In this document: piece by piece, positions 1 through 8,517 of the stretch
Layout: each line of letters opens with the position of its first letter
Numbering within the stretch: the stretch's first letter is position 1
Assembly (NCBI RefSeq): GCF_009755605.1
Contig: NZ_WPNZ01000008.1
Coordinates: forward strand, 310,001 to 374,000
Origin: Streptomyces typhae
GTDB lineage: Bacteria > Actinomycetota > Actinomycetes > Streptomycetales > Streptomycetaceae
Direction: 5' to 3'
Length of the DNA stretch: 64,000 bases
Program-made: the position numbers and the translations under genes
The notes under the pieces: generated by a model
The model's database searches: none
What the model was told of the DNA's origin: nothing
Seen by the model: only the letters and a program-made list of their open reading frames with translations

Positions 1-372
1 CTCGCCGGCTACCTCGTCGGGGCACTCGCCGACCGCCCCGAACCCGAGGCGACCGCCGCCCTGGGGCGGCTGGCCACGACCCGTGCGCGCGAGACGTACC
101 CATCCCAGGTGTATGCCGCCGAGGCACTGAGCGAGCGCCGTTCCCCGGAGGCCGTCGCATCCCTGCGGGCACTCGTCGTCAACGACGGCTACTACGGACC
201 GACCTACGCTGCCGGGCTCCGCGGACTGACAGCGATCGGCACCGAGGAGGCCGTCGAGCACGTCCTGGCGTACTGCCGCGAGGCGCGGTACCTGCACGAG
301 GGGCATCTCGACGCGCTGACCGCCATCGCCAACGCCCGCGCCGCCGCCCGCGCCGAGAAGGACGTCTCCTGA
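1..372 (+). CDS. HEAT-repeat protein, C-terminal fragment (cut by window edge)
   Basis: The reading frame is open from the first base to the TGA at 370-372, so this is the C-terminal 123 residues of a longer protein. It is alanine/leucine-rich and shows alternating helices of the HEAT type. The last helices (IGTEEAVEHVLAYC, then a YL and AIANAR segment) match the end of the downstream 672-residue HEAT protein (IGTKEAHDHVLTHC, YL, AIAEAR), so the two are tandem paralogues or share a C-terminal module. Function is unknown; HEAT solenoids usually bind proteins. It is followed after 4 bases by the next gene, so they are probably co-transcribed. Confidence 0.75.
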   Translation, partial: LAGYLVGALADRPEPEATAALGRLATTRARETYPSQVYAAEALSERRSPEAVASLRALVVNDGYYGPTYAAGLRGLTAIGTEEAVEHVLAYCREARYLHEGHLDALTAIANARAAARAEKDVS

Positions 373-376
373 CCTC

Positions 377-1057
377 ATGCGCTACTACCTCTACGTCTCG
401 TCCGCCAAAGTGGACATGCTGTACGAGCAGATCCCGCCCAAGCTGCTCAAACGCCTCGCCGTCGAGGCGAAGGTCGACCTGAAGGTGCTCAGCCTCGCCG
501 TACAGTCCCCGCGTACCGAAGCGACCACGTACGACCGGCTGAACATCGTCGAGTCGTACCTGGAGCGGGAGTTCGACGTCAGCTGGATGTCGGAGCCCAC
601 CGCCTGGTTCCGAGGGGACCTCGGGCTGCGCGTCGCCGGGTACGGCGAGGTGAACAGGCCGACGCTGATGACGGGCCAGGACGGGGACACGGTCGTCGCG
701 CTCATCGGGTCCGCGCACCACCTGGTGGGCTATCAGGCGCCGCCGGAGATGGGCCGCATCGGCTTCTCCGGGCTGCCGTCGCTCTTCCGGCTGTTGCGGG
801 ACACGCCTCCGGAGTGGGAGGACCACTTCAACGTGCGCTCGCGCGGCGGCCGGATGCCGAGTCGGGGTGGCGTCGCCCAGGATGTGCTGCGGGCCGCCGA
901 GACGCTGACGGTGCCGCCGATGTACTGCGAGTTCCTGGCGCGGCAGTTGATGTGTTCCACGGTGACGCGGGAGGACGGCAAGGAGCTGACGATTCTCGTC
1001 GGGACACCGCTGTACGTGGCGATGTCAGACGAGGCGCACGTGGTCGAGGGGGTCTGA
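377..1057 (+). CDS. SAVMC3_10250-like conserved actinobacterial protein
   Basis: This 226-residue protein begins MRYYLYVSSAKVDMLYEQIP, which I recognise as the start of a streptomycete family usually named SAVMC3_10250 or DUF7019; the name is from memory. No signal peptide or membrane segment is visible. The middle has a short beta-rich stretch (VVALIGSAHHLVGY), and the end (ELTILVGTPLYVAMSD) is also beta-rich. No catalytic motif is recognisable. It lies between two HEAT-repeat genes, 4 bases after the first and directly abutting the GTG of the second (TGAGTG), so the three look translationally coupled and may form one functional unit of unknown role. Confidence 0.7.
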   Translation: MRYYLYVSSAKVDMLYEQIPPKLLKRLAVEAKVDLKVLSLAVQSPRTEATTYDRLNIVESYLEREFDVSWMSEPTAWFRGDLGLRVAGYGEVNRPTLMTGQDGDTVVALIGSAHHLVGYQAPPEMGRIGFSGLPSLFRLLRDTPPEWEDHFNVRSRGGRMPSRGGVAQDVLRAAETLTVPPMYCEFLARQLMCSTVTREDGKELTILVGTPLYVAMSDEAHVVEGV

Positions 1058-3076
1058 GTGGCGGCGGCGGAGGCTGCGTCGGTCGCCGATCTGGTGCGGA
1101 TGCGGATGGACGGTGATGTCCAGGGGCTGTGCCGGGCCACGCGGTCCGGGGAGCATGCGGTCCGGCTGCACGCCACCGAACTGCTCGGCAGCAGCACGGG
1201 TTCGCCGGAAGTCGTCGAGACGCTGCTCACGTGCCTGCGGCGGCGGGGCGACCCCTATCCCGGGGTGCGCTGGCAGGCGGCCAGGGCGCTGGGGCGGCTG
1301 CGGGTGCGCCGGGCGGTGCCCGAGCTGCTGGTGCTGCTCGGCGAGTCACGCGACGACCGCGATCAGCTGGACGGGCCCGTGGTCGAGGCCCTGGTCGCCA
1401 TCGGCGGGCCGGAGGCCGTGCGGGGACTCGTCGGGCTGTGCGGCGAGTTGGCGACCGGCCATGGGTACTGGACGATACGTGTGCTGGACGCGCTGGCCGT
1501 GCTGCGGCCGCCGGAGGCCGTGCACCCGCTGCTCGTCGCGCTCTGGGAGTACCTGCCCGAGCGGGCGGAGCCCGTGGTGCGGACGCTCGGCGCGATCGGG
1601 GACCCGCGCGCCACCTCCGCCCTCCTGAACCTCGCGCACACCCCCTCCCCCGGTACCCATCTGCGACTCGCCGCCGTCAGGGCGCTGCACGCGCTGCCCG
1701 ACATCGACTGGCCGTCGGCTCACTGGTGGCCGCCCGCCGAGACCCTGCTGCACGCCCCGCAGCGCGACCCGGACCCGGAGACGGCCCGCCTCGCGACGGC
1801 GCTCCTTTCCAGGACGGAGGACGGCAGGGCCCATCTGTGGGACGTGCTCCGCCGAGCGGCGGGGTCGCGGGACCCCGAGTGCCCGCCCCACGCCGTGGCC
1901 GCGGCCTGCGACGGCATCGCGGCGGAGCCCGCCCTCTTCGCCGTACCGGAACGGGACGAACACATCGCCCTGCTGCGGCACCACCTGCGCGAGGCGCCGG
2001 CACCGCCCGTGCGCCGGGCCGCCGCCGAGGCCCTCGCCGCGTACGCGGGAACGGAGGCGGCCGGTCCACTCCTGGCGGCGCTGGGGGACGCGCATATCGG
2101 TGACGCGGTGGCGGACCTGGTCGCAGGCCTGCCGGGGCCGCTGCCCGAGCTGGTGGACCTGTGCACCCGGCCGGACGGGCCCGCAGCTCGACGGGCGGGC
2201 GCGGCACGGGTGTCGGGCCTGCGCGGGTGCGCGGACGCCGCCCCGGCCCTCCTGTCCGTCCTGACGGACGACACGGCCCCGACCCGGGTCCGCGCGTCCG
2301 CCGCCGACGCGCTCGGTGCTCTGCGGTACGCGCGGGCGGCCACGCCCCTCGCCGCCCTGGCCGCGGACGAGGAGCAGCCCGGCACGCTGCGTGCCCACGC
2401 CGTGCGGGCGCTCGGCCGGATCGGCGCGCCGGACACACTGCCGACCGTGCTCGCCTGCGCACGCTCACCGCACGAGGCGGTGCGGGGGCGGGCGGTCGCG
2501 GCCCTGGGCGGGTTCCCGGTGCCGGAGGCCGTCCGCGCGCTCGGGGCCTCGGTGACCCCGGACACCGAGCCGGACCTCGCCCGCACCGCCCTGCGGGCCC
2601 TGGTGCGGATCGGCACCCCGGCCCTGCCCGTCCTCCTCGCGCTCACGGACGACGTGGACGCCCTGCCCGAGGACCTGGGCGAGCGCCTCGTCGCAGCTCT
2701 CGCCGCCCACCCCGAGGACGAGGCGACCGCCGCCCTGTCACGGATCGCGGCGGCACCGGCTCCGGACCGGGGGACCTTGTACGCCACGGCGGGCGAGGGA
2801 CGGCTCACCACGGCGCGCCCGGCACACGAAGCCGCGTCCCTGGCCCTGCCCGCCCGGGCCACAGCCGGGGACCTCACCCCCGCGACGGCACTCCTCGCCC
2901 CCGACACCTGGACCGGCGCCCACGAGCCCGCCGCACACGCCCTGCTGAAGATCGGCACAAAGGAGGCCCACGACCACGTCCTCACCCACTGCCTCACCGG
3001 GACGTACCTGCGCGACTGGCAGGTAGCAGCCCTGGACGCGATCGCCGAGGCCCGCGGGGTCCGGCTCGGGCCGTAG
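1058..3076 (+). CDS. HEAT-repeat domain protein
   Basis: The protein has 672 residues starting at GTG directly after the TGA of the upstream gene. Almost the whole length is built of about 30-residue helical repeats of the HEAT/PBS-lyase type, for example VRWQAARALGRLRVRRAVPE, VRASAADALGALRYARAATP and LRAHAVRALGRIGAPDTLPT. No enzymatic domain, signal peptide or membrane helix is visible, so it is probably a cytoplasmic scaffold. The C-terminus resembles that of the truncated gene at the left edge. A 28-base gap separates it from the Uma2 gene. Family assignment is firm; the role is unknown. Confidence 0.85.
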   Translation: MAAAEAASVADLVRMRMDGDVQGLCRATRSGEHAVRLHATELLGSSTGSPEVVETLLTCLRRRGDPYPGVRWQAARALGRLRVRRAVPELLVLLGESRDDRDQLDGPVVEALVAIGGPEAVRGLVGLCGELATGHGYWTIRVLDALAVLRPPEAVHPLLVALWEYLPERAEPVVRTLGAIGDPRATSALLNLAHTPSPGTHLRLAAVRALHALPDIDWPSAHWWPPAETLLHAPQRDPDPETARLATALLSRTEDGRAHLWDVLRRAAGSRDPECPPHAVAAACDGIAAEPALFAVPERDEHIALLRHHLREAPAPPVRRAAAEALAAYAGTEAAGPLLAALGDAHIGDAVADLVAGLPGPLPELVDLCTRPDGPAARRAGAARVSGLRGCADAAPALLSVLTDDTAPTRVRASAADALGALRYARAATPLAALAADEEQPGTLRAHAVRALGRIGAPDTLPTVLACARSPHEAVRGRAVAALGGFPVPEAVRALGASVTPDTEPDLARTALRALVRIGTPALPVLLALTDDVDALPEDLGERLVAALAAHPEDEATAALSRIAAAPAPDRGTLYATAGEGRLTTARPAHEAASLALPARATAGDLTPATALLAPDTWTGAHEPAAHALLKIGTKEAHDHVLTHCLTGTYLRDWQVAALDAIAEARGVRLGP

Positions 3077-3104
3077 CCGGACGACAGCACCCAGGGGGGA
3101 AGCG

Positions 3105-3707
3105 ATGACCGCACACCGGCAAGGCCTGGCCACCGAAGAGACCTGGATGCTTCCGCCGGCCGACGGTTGGACCTTCGACCAGGTCGAGCACCTGGAACTG
3201 CCCTGCGGCTGGGAACTCGTGGACGGAGTGATTGCGCCTCGTGGGCAGACCAGGTTCTGGCACAACCGAGTACGGGACGGCATCGCGGACGCGTTGAAGG
3301 CAGCTCGCTGCGAGCCGTACTCCGTGGTCCTGGAGCAGTGCGTCATGGTCGACGACCAGAACGTCCCGAAGCCCGACGTGATCGTGTTCGACCCCCGGGG
3401 ACTCGACTTCTTCGAGGTCGAGTGCGTGCCGGTCGACCGGGTCTCCCTGGTCGTCGAGGTGGTCTCTCCGGGCTCACGTCAGGACGACCGCGTCCGCAAG
3501 CCCGCGCTGTTCGCCGAGGCCGAGGTGGCGTGCTACTGGCGCGTGGAACTGGACCGGGACAACCGTCTCGGCGTGCACGAGTACTGGCAGCACGCCGAGA
3601 CCCGGGCATACATCCCCGCCCCCATGCACCCCGTGCACCACGACAAGCTGAGCACCGAGCTGCCCTTCCCCGTCGAGATCGACCTCGCGGCGCTGCTGGA
3701 GTTCTGA
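3105..3707 (+). CDS. Uma2 family (DUF820) putative endonuclease
   Basis: This 200-residue protein fits the Uma2 family, a PD-(D/E)XK nuclease fold common in Streptomyces. The signature is visible: the WELVDGVI start, KPDVIVFDP for the first acidic residue, then VSLVVEVVSPGSRQDDRVRK and the YWRVELD strand. The family is usually present in many copies and its substrate is not established. The start ATG at 3105 is preceded by a GGGGGAAG ribosome-binding site. It ends 23 bases from the convergent GlxA-type gene. Confidence 0.85.
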   Translation: MTAHRQGLATEETWMLPPADGWTFDQVEHLELPCGWELVDGVIAPRGQTRFWHNRVRDGIADALKAARCEPYSVVLEQCVMVDDQNVPKPDVIVFDPRGLDFFEVECVPVDRVSLVVEVVSPGSRQDDRVRKPALFAEAEVACYWRVELDRDNRLGVHEYWQHAETRAYIPAPMHPVHHDKLSTELPFPVEIDLAALLEF

Positions 3708-3730
3708 GGCGCGGCGGCTCGACCGAGGTG

Positions 3731-4780
3731 TCACGGCTCCTCGGACGGCTCCTCGGGGCGTTCCGGCCAGGTGAGGCCGGAGACCAGTGCGCGGAAAGCC
3801 GTGCGGTAGGTGGTGGGGCTGGTGCCCGTCGCGCGCTGGAAGTGGTGGCGCAGGTTCGCGGGGGTGCCGAGGCCGCTGCGGGCCGCGATGCGTTCCACCG
3901 GGTCGTCGGTGCGCTCCAGGAGCCGCTGGGCGCGCTGGATGCGCGTGCGGAGCAGGTACTGGAGCGGAGTGAGGCCCGTCTCGGCGCGGAAGCGGCGGGT
4001 CAGGCTGCGGATGCCGAGCCGCGCCCGGCCCGCGATGTCGTCGAGGGTGAGCGGGCGGTGGAGGTTGTCCTCCATCCACCGCGTCACCGGTTCGAGGCCG
4101 CTGCCGGGTGGGGTGACGGCGTTGTACGCGGCCTCGGCGGCGGCGCCCCGGTCGGAGCGCGAGCCGTCCCGGGGCGGTGTCCCGCCGGTGTCCTCCGGTT
4201 CCGCGTGGAGGTGCAGGAAGAGCTGTCGTTCCGTCTCGATGGCCACGGATTCGCCGTGGTCCAGGGTGATCAGGTGCAGACACAGGTCGACGCCCCCGAG
4301 CACCCCGGCCGCGCTGTGGAAGGGGGCGTCGGCCACCGCGGCCCCTTCGGGGTCCACGTCGACGCGCGGGTGCAGGCGCGCCAGTTCCCGCGTGTGCCGC
4401 CGGCTGGTGGCCGCCCGGCGTCCGTCCAGGAGGCCGGTGGCCGCGAGGGTGAACGTGCCGGTGCCGACGGCGCCGATGCGGGCCCCGCGTGCCGCCGCGG
4501 CCAGCAGGGCGTCCACGACGCCGGGCGGGGGCGCGGCACGGAAGCCCTCGTGTCCGGGCAGGAGCACCGTGTCGGCGTCGTCGAGACCCTCCAGGCCCCA
4601 GGGCGTGTCGATCCCGAAGGGCGCGGGCCCGCCCGTGCCGCGGAACCCCAGCCCCGCGCAGACCCGCACCTCGTACGCGACCGGGTGGTGGTGCCTGGCG
4701 GCCGTGGCGAAGGCCAGTCCGGGGGCGGTGAGCTGGTGCCCCGGGACCCCGTCGAGGGCGAGGACGGCGATCACTGACAT
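3731..4780 (-). CDS. GlxA-type transcriptional regulator (DJ-1/PfpI plus AraC domain)
   Basis: The 349-residue protein has two domains. Residues 1 to about 190 form a DJ-1/PfpI-like class I amidotransferase fold (MSVIAVLALDGVPGHQL, VLLPGHEGF, GAVGTGTFTLAATGLLDGRR). From about residue 235 it is an AraC-type double helix-turn-helix (LDDIAGRARLGIRSLTRRF, then RIAARSGLGTPANLRHHF). In this family the first domain is a sensor and the second binds DNA. It is a close paralogue of the regulator at 5852, sharing the same opening, and the two flank a secreted protease on opposite strands. Target genes are unknown. Confidence 0.88.
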   Translation of the reverse strand: MSVIAVLALDGVPGHQLTAPGLAFATAARHHHPVAYEVRVCAGLGFRGTGGPAPFGIDTPWGLEGLDDADTVLLPGHEGFRAAPPPGVVDALLAAAARGARIGAVGTGTFTLAATGLLDGRRAATSRRHTRELARLHPRVDVDPEGAAVADAPFHSAAGVLGGVDLCLHLITLDHGESVAIETERQLFLHLHAEPEDTGGTPPRDGSRSDRGAAAEAAYNAVTPPGSGLEPVTRWMEDNLHRPLTLDDIAGRARLGIRSLTRRFRAETGLTPLQYLLRTRIQRAQRLLERTDDPVERIAARSGLGTPANLRHHFQRATGTSPTTYRTAFRALVSGLTWPERPEEPSEEP

Positions 4781-4931
4781 GTCCAGAATTTAGCCCAGGG
4801 TGACATCACAGCCGCTGTTGGCGGAGGCCGCCCGCGAAGGAGGATCGCAGGGCGGAGGGACGAAGGCGGACAGACGCCTCACCCCCCGCGCAGCACCGCC
4901 ACTCTCTGCGAACTTTGCGAAAGGCACGTTC

Positions 4932-5801
4932 ATGCACGTCACGGACACCTCTCCCGTCCCCGGGACCCCTTCTTCCGACCTCGCCGCCCCCTCCCGGCGG
5001 AGCTCGCGCCGACTGCTCGCCCGGGGCGCCGCGGCGCTCGGCGCGACCGCGCTTCTCGGCGTCACGGTCATGACAGGCAGCGCGAGCGCCATCGTCAACG
5101 GAGAGGACGCCACGCAGCACTACTCGTACATGGCGACGGTGCCGGTCAAGGAGTTCGGCGCCCAGTGCGGGGCGACACTGGTCGACTCCCGGTGGGTCCT
5201 CACGGCAGCGCACTGCGTCAACCCCGAGCTGGCCACGTTGACCGGCAAGATCCGCGTCGGCAGCGACCACCGGACGACCGGTGGGTCCGTCCGGAACATC
5301 GACAAGATCGTCACCGCGCCCGGCTATGTGCAGGACATGACGGGCACCACGCACAACAAGAACGACCTCGCGCTGATCCGCCTGGACCGTCCCGTCTCCC
5401 AGAAGCCCGTCCGCATCGCCGACAAGGCGGGGCCGGTCGGCACGCCGACCCGCATCCTCGGCTACGGCACGGTCGTCGAGGCGCCGTCCCTGGAGGACGC
5501 GAAGTTCCCGAACCGCCTCCAGCAACTGGACACGCGCCGGGGCGCGGCGAGCGAGTGCGCCCCCGGCTGGGCGGACAAGACGCGGCTGTGCACCATCAGC
5601 CAGAAGCCGAAGGCCATGGCGTGCAACGGCGACTCCGGCGGCCCGCAGCTCCAACGCGCGAAGAACGGCCGCTGGGAGCTGATCGGTGCCACGTCCGGTC
5701 CCGGCAGCCCCCGCGAGGGCTGCGCGACGGGGCCGGGCCTCTACTCCAACGTGCCCGCCTTCAAGAGCTGGATCCACAAGACGATCCACAAGGACGGCTG
5801 A
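4932..5801 (+). CDS. secreted trypsin-like serine protease (S1 family)
   Basis: This 289-residue S1 peptidase carries the catalytic triad His94 (TAAHC), Asp145 (NDLALIRL) and Ser235 (NGDSGGP). Six cysteines allow three disulfides. The N-terminus has a long signal with SRRLLAR followed by a hydrophobic stretch, compatible with Tat or Sec export. Signal cleavage after ASA would directly leave I54 (IVNGED) as the new N-terminus, so there is no obvious propeptide. ATG 4932 is chosen because GAAAGG lies 7 bases upstream and the signal peptide starts there; an in-frame start farther upstream would lack this. It sits between two GlxA-type regulators. Confidence 0.9.
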   Translation: MHVTDTSPVPGTPSSDLAAPSRRSSRRLLARGAAALGATALLGVTVMTGSASAIVNGEDATQHYSYMATVPVKEFGAQCGATLVDSRWVLTAAHCVNPELATLTGKIRVGSDHRTTGGSVRNIDKIVTAPGYVQDMTGTTHNKNDLALIRLDRPVSQKPVRIADKAGPVGTPTRILGYGTVVEAPSLEDAKFPNRLQQLDTRRGAASECAPGWADKTRLCTISQKPKAMACNGDSGGPQLQRAKNGRWELIGATSGPGSPREGCATGPGLYSNVPAFKSWIHKTIHKDG

Positions 5802-5814
5802 CCGGCCGACTGCC

Positions 5815-5830
5815 GACACCGGCCGGTGTC
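5815..5830. promoter_or_regulatory. perfect 16-bp palindrome before the second GlxA-type gene
   Basis: GACACCGG/CCGGTGTC lies between the protease stop codon and the ATG of the next gene, about 21 bases before that ATG. It could be an autoregulatory operator or a small transcript-end hairpin. No matching copy was found upstream of the paralogue at 4780. Confidence 0.45.
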
Positions 5831-5851
5831 CCGGATGGTTGGATTCCCGAC

Positions 5852-6802
5852 ATGTCAGTGATCGCGGTCCTCGCGCTCGACGGGGCCCCGGGCCATCACC
5901 TCACCACGCCCGGCCTCGTCCTCGGTACCGCCTGTCGCGGGTTCCCCGAGGTGTCCTACGAGGTCAGGCTCTGCACGGCACCCGGGTTCCGGGGGACCGG
6001 CGGCCCGGGTCCCGCGCTCGCCCTCCGTCCGCCGTACGGCCTTGACGGAGTGGCGGACGCCGACGTCGTCCTGGTTCCCGGGCACGGCGGCCCCCGTGCC
6101 GGGCAGCCCCCCGAGGGCGTCACCGCCGCGCTGCGTGCGGTGGCGGCCCGGGGCGGCCGTCTCGCCGCCGTCGGCACCGGTACGTTCACGCTCGCGGCCA
6201 CCGGCCTCCTCGACGGCCGCCGGGCCACGACCGGCTGGCGGCACGTGGAGGAACTGGCCGCGCTGTACCCGCGTATCGACGTCGATCCGGTCGGTACGGT
6301 CGTCGAGGACGGGCCGTTCTGCACGGCGGCCGGGGTCTTCGGGGGCATGGACGTCTGTCTGCGGCTGCTGGCCCGCGACCACGGCCGACGGGTCGCCGGG
6401 GAGACGTCACGGGAACTGATCACTCCGCTGCACGGGGACGCGGACAGCGTCCAGGAGGCCATCGACCGCACAGTCGCCGAGAGCGCGGGACTCGACCCGA
6501 CCCTGCGGTGGATCGACACGCGTCTGCACCTCCCCCTCACGCTCCCCGAGATCGCCGCCCACGCGCGCACGAGCACCAGCGGCGTGACGCGCCGCTTCCG
6601 CGCCCACACCGGGCTCAGCCCGCTCCAGTACGTGCTGCGGGCGCGCCTGCACGAGGCGATGCGGCTGCTGCGGGAGACGGACACCCCCGTCGAAGGTGTC
6701 GCGGACGCCACGGGCTTCACCTCGCCCGCCGCCCTGCGCCGCCACTTCCGCGCACTCACCGGGACCACCCCCAGCGCCTACCGGCGATCCCACACCCCGT
6801 GA
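5852..6802 (+). CDS. GlxA-type transcriptional regulator (DJ-1/PfpI plus AraC domain)
   Basis: This 316-residue protein has the same layout as the regulator at 3731-4780. A DJ-1/PfpI-like sensor begins MSVIAVLALDGAPGHHLTTP and includes VLVPGHGG and VGTGTFTLAATGLLDGRRAT. A C-terminal AraC DNA-binding domain includes LPEIAAHARTSTSGVTRRF and GVADATGFTSPAALRRHF. ATG 5852 gives the alignment with its paralogue; the frame is open far upstream only because it shadows the protease gene. It follows the protease on the same strand by 50 bases with a palindrome between them, so it may control the protease, itself or both. Confidence 0.87.
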   Translation: MSVIAVLALDGAPGHHLTTPGLVLGTACRGFPEVSYEVRLCTAPGFRGTGGPGPALALRPPYGLDGVADADVVLVPGHGGPRAGQPPEGVTAALRAVAARGGRLAAVGTGTFTLAATGLLDGRRATTGWRHVEELAALYPRIDVDPVGTVVEDGPFCTAAGVFGGMDVCLRLLARDHGRRVAGETSRELITPLHGDADSVQEAIDRTVAESAGLDPTLRWIDTRLHLPLTLPEIAAHARTSTSGVTRRFRAHTGLSPLQYVLRARLHEAMRLLRETDTPVEGVADATGFTSPAALRRHFRALTGTTPSAYRRSHTP

Positions 6803-6934
6803 GCGGGCCCGAGGCGCAGGAAGTCTCCGGCTGGCGGAGGAACGGCATCGCTCACTAAGATCCCGGCAGCATCGCGTGCCGGTCACCGTCCGGGTGAGGC
6901 ATGGAGGTGCGGGAGATGCCCTCGGAGGCATTCC

Positions 6935-7327
6935 TTGGCAGTACAGCTCAATCACACGATCGTCCACGCCCGGGACAACCGGGAGTCCGCCGCCTTCTTC
7001 GCGGAGCTCCTGGGAGTCGTTGTCACCGCCGAATGGGGCCCGTTCATCGCGGTCGAACTCGCGAACGGCGTCACGCTCGACTTCGCCACCATCCCCGCGG
7101 ACAGGATCACGCCGCAGCACTACGCCTTCCTCGTGTCCGAGGAGGAGTTCGACGCTGCGTACGAGAAGATCACGGCGCGCGGCACCGAACACTGGGCCGA
7201 CCCGCACATGAAGCAGCCCGGACAGATCAACCGCAATGACGGCGGCAAGGGGGTCTACTTCACGGACCCCGCGGGCCACTACTTGGAGTTGATCACCGTG
7301 CCGTACGGCGGCTGGCCGGAGCGGTAG
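6935..7327 (+). CDS. VOC (glyoxalase/dioxygenase superfamily) protein
   Basis: The product is a single-domain 130-residue vicinal-oxygen-chelate protein: LNHTIVHARDNRESAAFFAELLG at the start and GVYFTDPAGHYLELITVPYG at the end, with His, Glu and Tyr in the usual places. VOC proteins are metal enzymes or binding proteins with varied substrates, so no reaction can be assigned. The start is TTG at 6935, with GGAGG ending 6 bases upstream. A 10-bp stem inverted repeat follows the stop codon. Confidence 0.82.
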   Translation: MAVQLNHTIVHARDNRESAAFFAELLGVVVTAEWGPFIAVELANGVTLDFATIPADRITPQHYAFLVSEEEFDAAYEKITARGTEHWADPHMKQPGQINRNDGGKGVYFTDPAGHYLELITVPYGGWPER

Positions 7328-7730
7328 CGGGCACGGGCGGGTTGCACTCCCCCCACAGGTAGTGCAACCCCCCGGCTCCTCGCCCTCCCATCCCTCACAA
7401 AAGGGCGAGGGGATCGATGGGGACTCCGAAGAGTACGAGTCCGAGTCCGTCGCCGAGCTTAGGCGGAGCCTCGCATGCTCCGGTATGACCGTCCGGACAA
7501 GCGTTATGCCGCCGCGCGGGGGCGATCGGGGCAAGGAGCCGGGCCGCCCGCTCGCGCCGGGCCCCGTCAACACACCAGCACGCCGCTGGGCCGCATCCGG
7601 TTTCCGACGGCACCACTTTTTAGATTGTGTCTCGTTTAGGTAAAGGTCTCGGATGAGGTGAGCACCCGCCGCGATCCGCCCCGTATGACACGGCGAACGG
7701 TCAACTGACCCTGAAAACAAGGAGATTGAC
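7328..7730. other. 403-bp intergenic region with inverted repeat and AT-rich promoter zone
   Basis: No credible gene is present. Near the left end GGGTTGCACT (7339-7348) and AGTGCAACCC (7361-7370) form a 10-bp perfect stem with a 12-base loop, likely a terminator for the VOC gene or an operator. Around 7612-7655 the sequence becomes unusually AT-rich for this genome (ttttt, gattgtg, tttaggtaaag) and is the probable promoter of the secreted protein gene at 7731. Confidence 0.55.
7339..7370 (+). terminator. 10-bp stem inverted repeat after VOC gene
   Basis: GGGTTGCACT pairs with AGTGCAACCC across the loop 7349-7360, starting 12 bases after the TAG. There is no T-run, as is usual for Streptomyces terminators. 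Confidence 0.5.
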
Positions 7731-8138
7731 ATGGCTCGCAAGACCAGCGACAGCACCCGCCGGGGCGCCACCTCTCTGTTCGTCACCCTCGTCGCGGCGA
7801 GCGTGCTCGCCGTGCCCGCGGTGGCCTCCGCGGCGCAGCCGGGCGGTGCGGATGCTTCCGGCGAGCGGGTGGGGAGCGGACAGCGGGGCGCCACGGCCAG
7901 CGCCGTCCTCTTCGACGACCGGAACTTCTCGGACAACGGCCCCTCCCAGGGCGTCGCGGGCCCGGGCTGCCAGAACGTGGCGCGTCCGAAGGTGACGTCC
8001 TCGATCCGCACCAGCAACAAGCTCAAGGTCTGGGCGGGCCGCAACTGCTCCGGTGCCTCCAAGGTCATCAACGGTGACATCGCGAACCTGGCCACGATCG
8101 GCTTCGACAACCGGATCGTCTCCCTGCGCTTCCTCTGA
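7731..8138 (+). CDS. small secreted protein, peptidase inhibitor I36 / beta-gamma-crystallin-like
   Basis: This 135-residue protein has a clear Sec signal (MARKTSDSTRRG, a hydrophobic core, AVASAAQ). The mature part contains VLFDDRNFSDNGPSQGV and a single cysteine pair (GPGCQNV, GRNCSGA), ending in DNRIVSLRFL. The Y/F-x-D-x-x-F-G/S pattern and size resemble streptomycete I36 metalloprotease inhibitors and single-domain beta-gamma crystallins. A strong AAGGAG site lies 8 bases upstream of the ATG. The signal peptide is certain; the family is tentative. Confidence 0.7.
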   Translation: MARKTSDSTRRGATSLFVTLVAASVLAVPAVASAAQPGGADASGERVGSGQRGATASAVLFDDRNFSDNGPSQGVAGPGCQNVARPKVTSSIRTSNKLKVWAGRNCSGASKVINGDIANLATIGFDNRIVSLRFL

Positions 8139-8163
8139 CGAGTACCCGCTGCGCCAACGCGAC

Positions 8164-8195
8164 GTGCCCCGCACGGCCCGTGCCGTGCGGGGCAC
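8164..8195 (+). terminator. strong terminator hairpin
   Basis: GTGCCCCGCACGGC (8164-8177) and GCCGTGCGGGGCAC (8182-8195) form a perfect 14-bp stem with a 4-base loop, 26 bases after the stop codon of the small secreted protein. Confidence 0.85.
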
Positions 8196-8261
8196 CCTCA
8201 CAGCTGCCGCCGGCAGGTCATGCCCGAGCCGAAGCCCGACTCCGGCGGCAGGCACTCCCGC

Positions 8262-8465
8262 TCACAGTTCGCCGCCCGTCACCTTCCGCCGGGCCAGGTA
8301 GCCGACCCCCCAGATGGCGGCGAAGAGCGCCACAAGGCCGAGGCCCGCCGGTTTCCCGGCGAAGGTCAGGGCCAGACCGACGCCCGCGCCGCACACCAGG
8401 AGCACCGTGGCGAGCGTGAAGAGCAGGGAGGACGTCTTCTTTCTCCCGAAGTAGTCATCCGGCAT
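8262..8465 (-). CDS. 67-residue two-TM membrane protein downstream of RHS gene
   Basis: A small protein starts MPDDYFGRKKTSSLL, has two hydrophobic segments (LLFTLATVLLVCGAGVGLAL and GLGLVALFAAIWGVGYLA) and a basic tail (RRKVTGGEL). ATG 8465 is chosen because GGAGGA lies 9 bases upstream; a GTG three codons earlier abuts that site and is unlikely. It is 52 bases downstream of the RHS gene on the same strand, the usual place of an immunity gene for a polymorphic toxin. No family is recognised, so immunity is inference only. Confidence 0.65.
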   Translation of the reverse strand: MPDDYFGRKKTSSLLFTLATVLLVCGAGVGLALTFAGKPAGLGLVALFAAIWGVGYLARRKVTGGEL

Positions 8466-8517
8466 GTTCCGCACTCCTCCGCTTGCTGGTTCTCGCCGCC
8501 CGGCCCCGTGGTCCCGG

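Noticed and set aside
7362..7643. 93-codon frame in the intergenic region after the VOC gene
   Set aside because: Begins inside the inverted repeat, has no ribosome-binding site, and covers the AT-rich promoter zone of the next gene.
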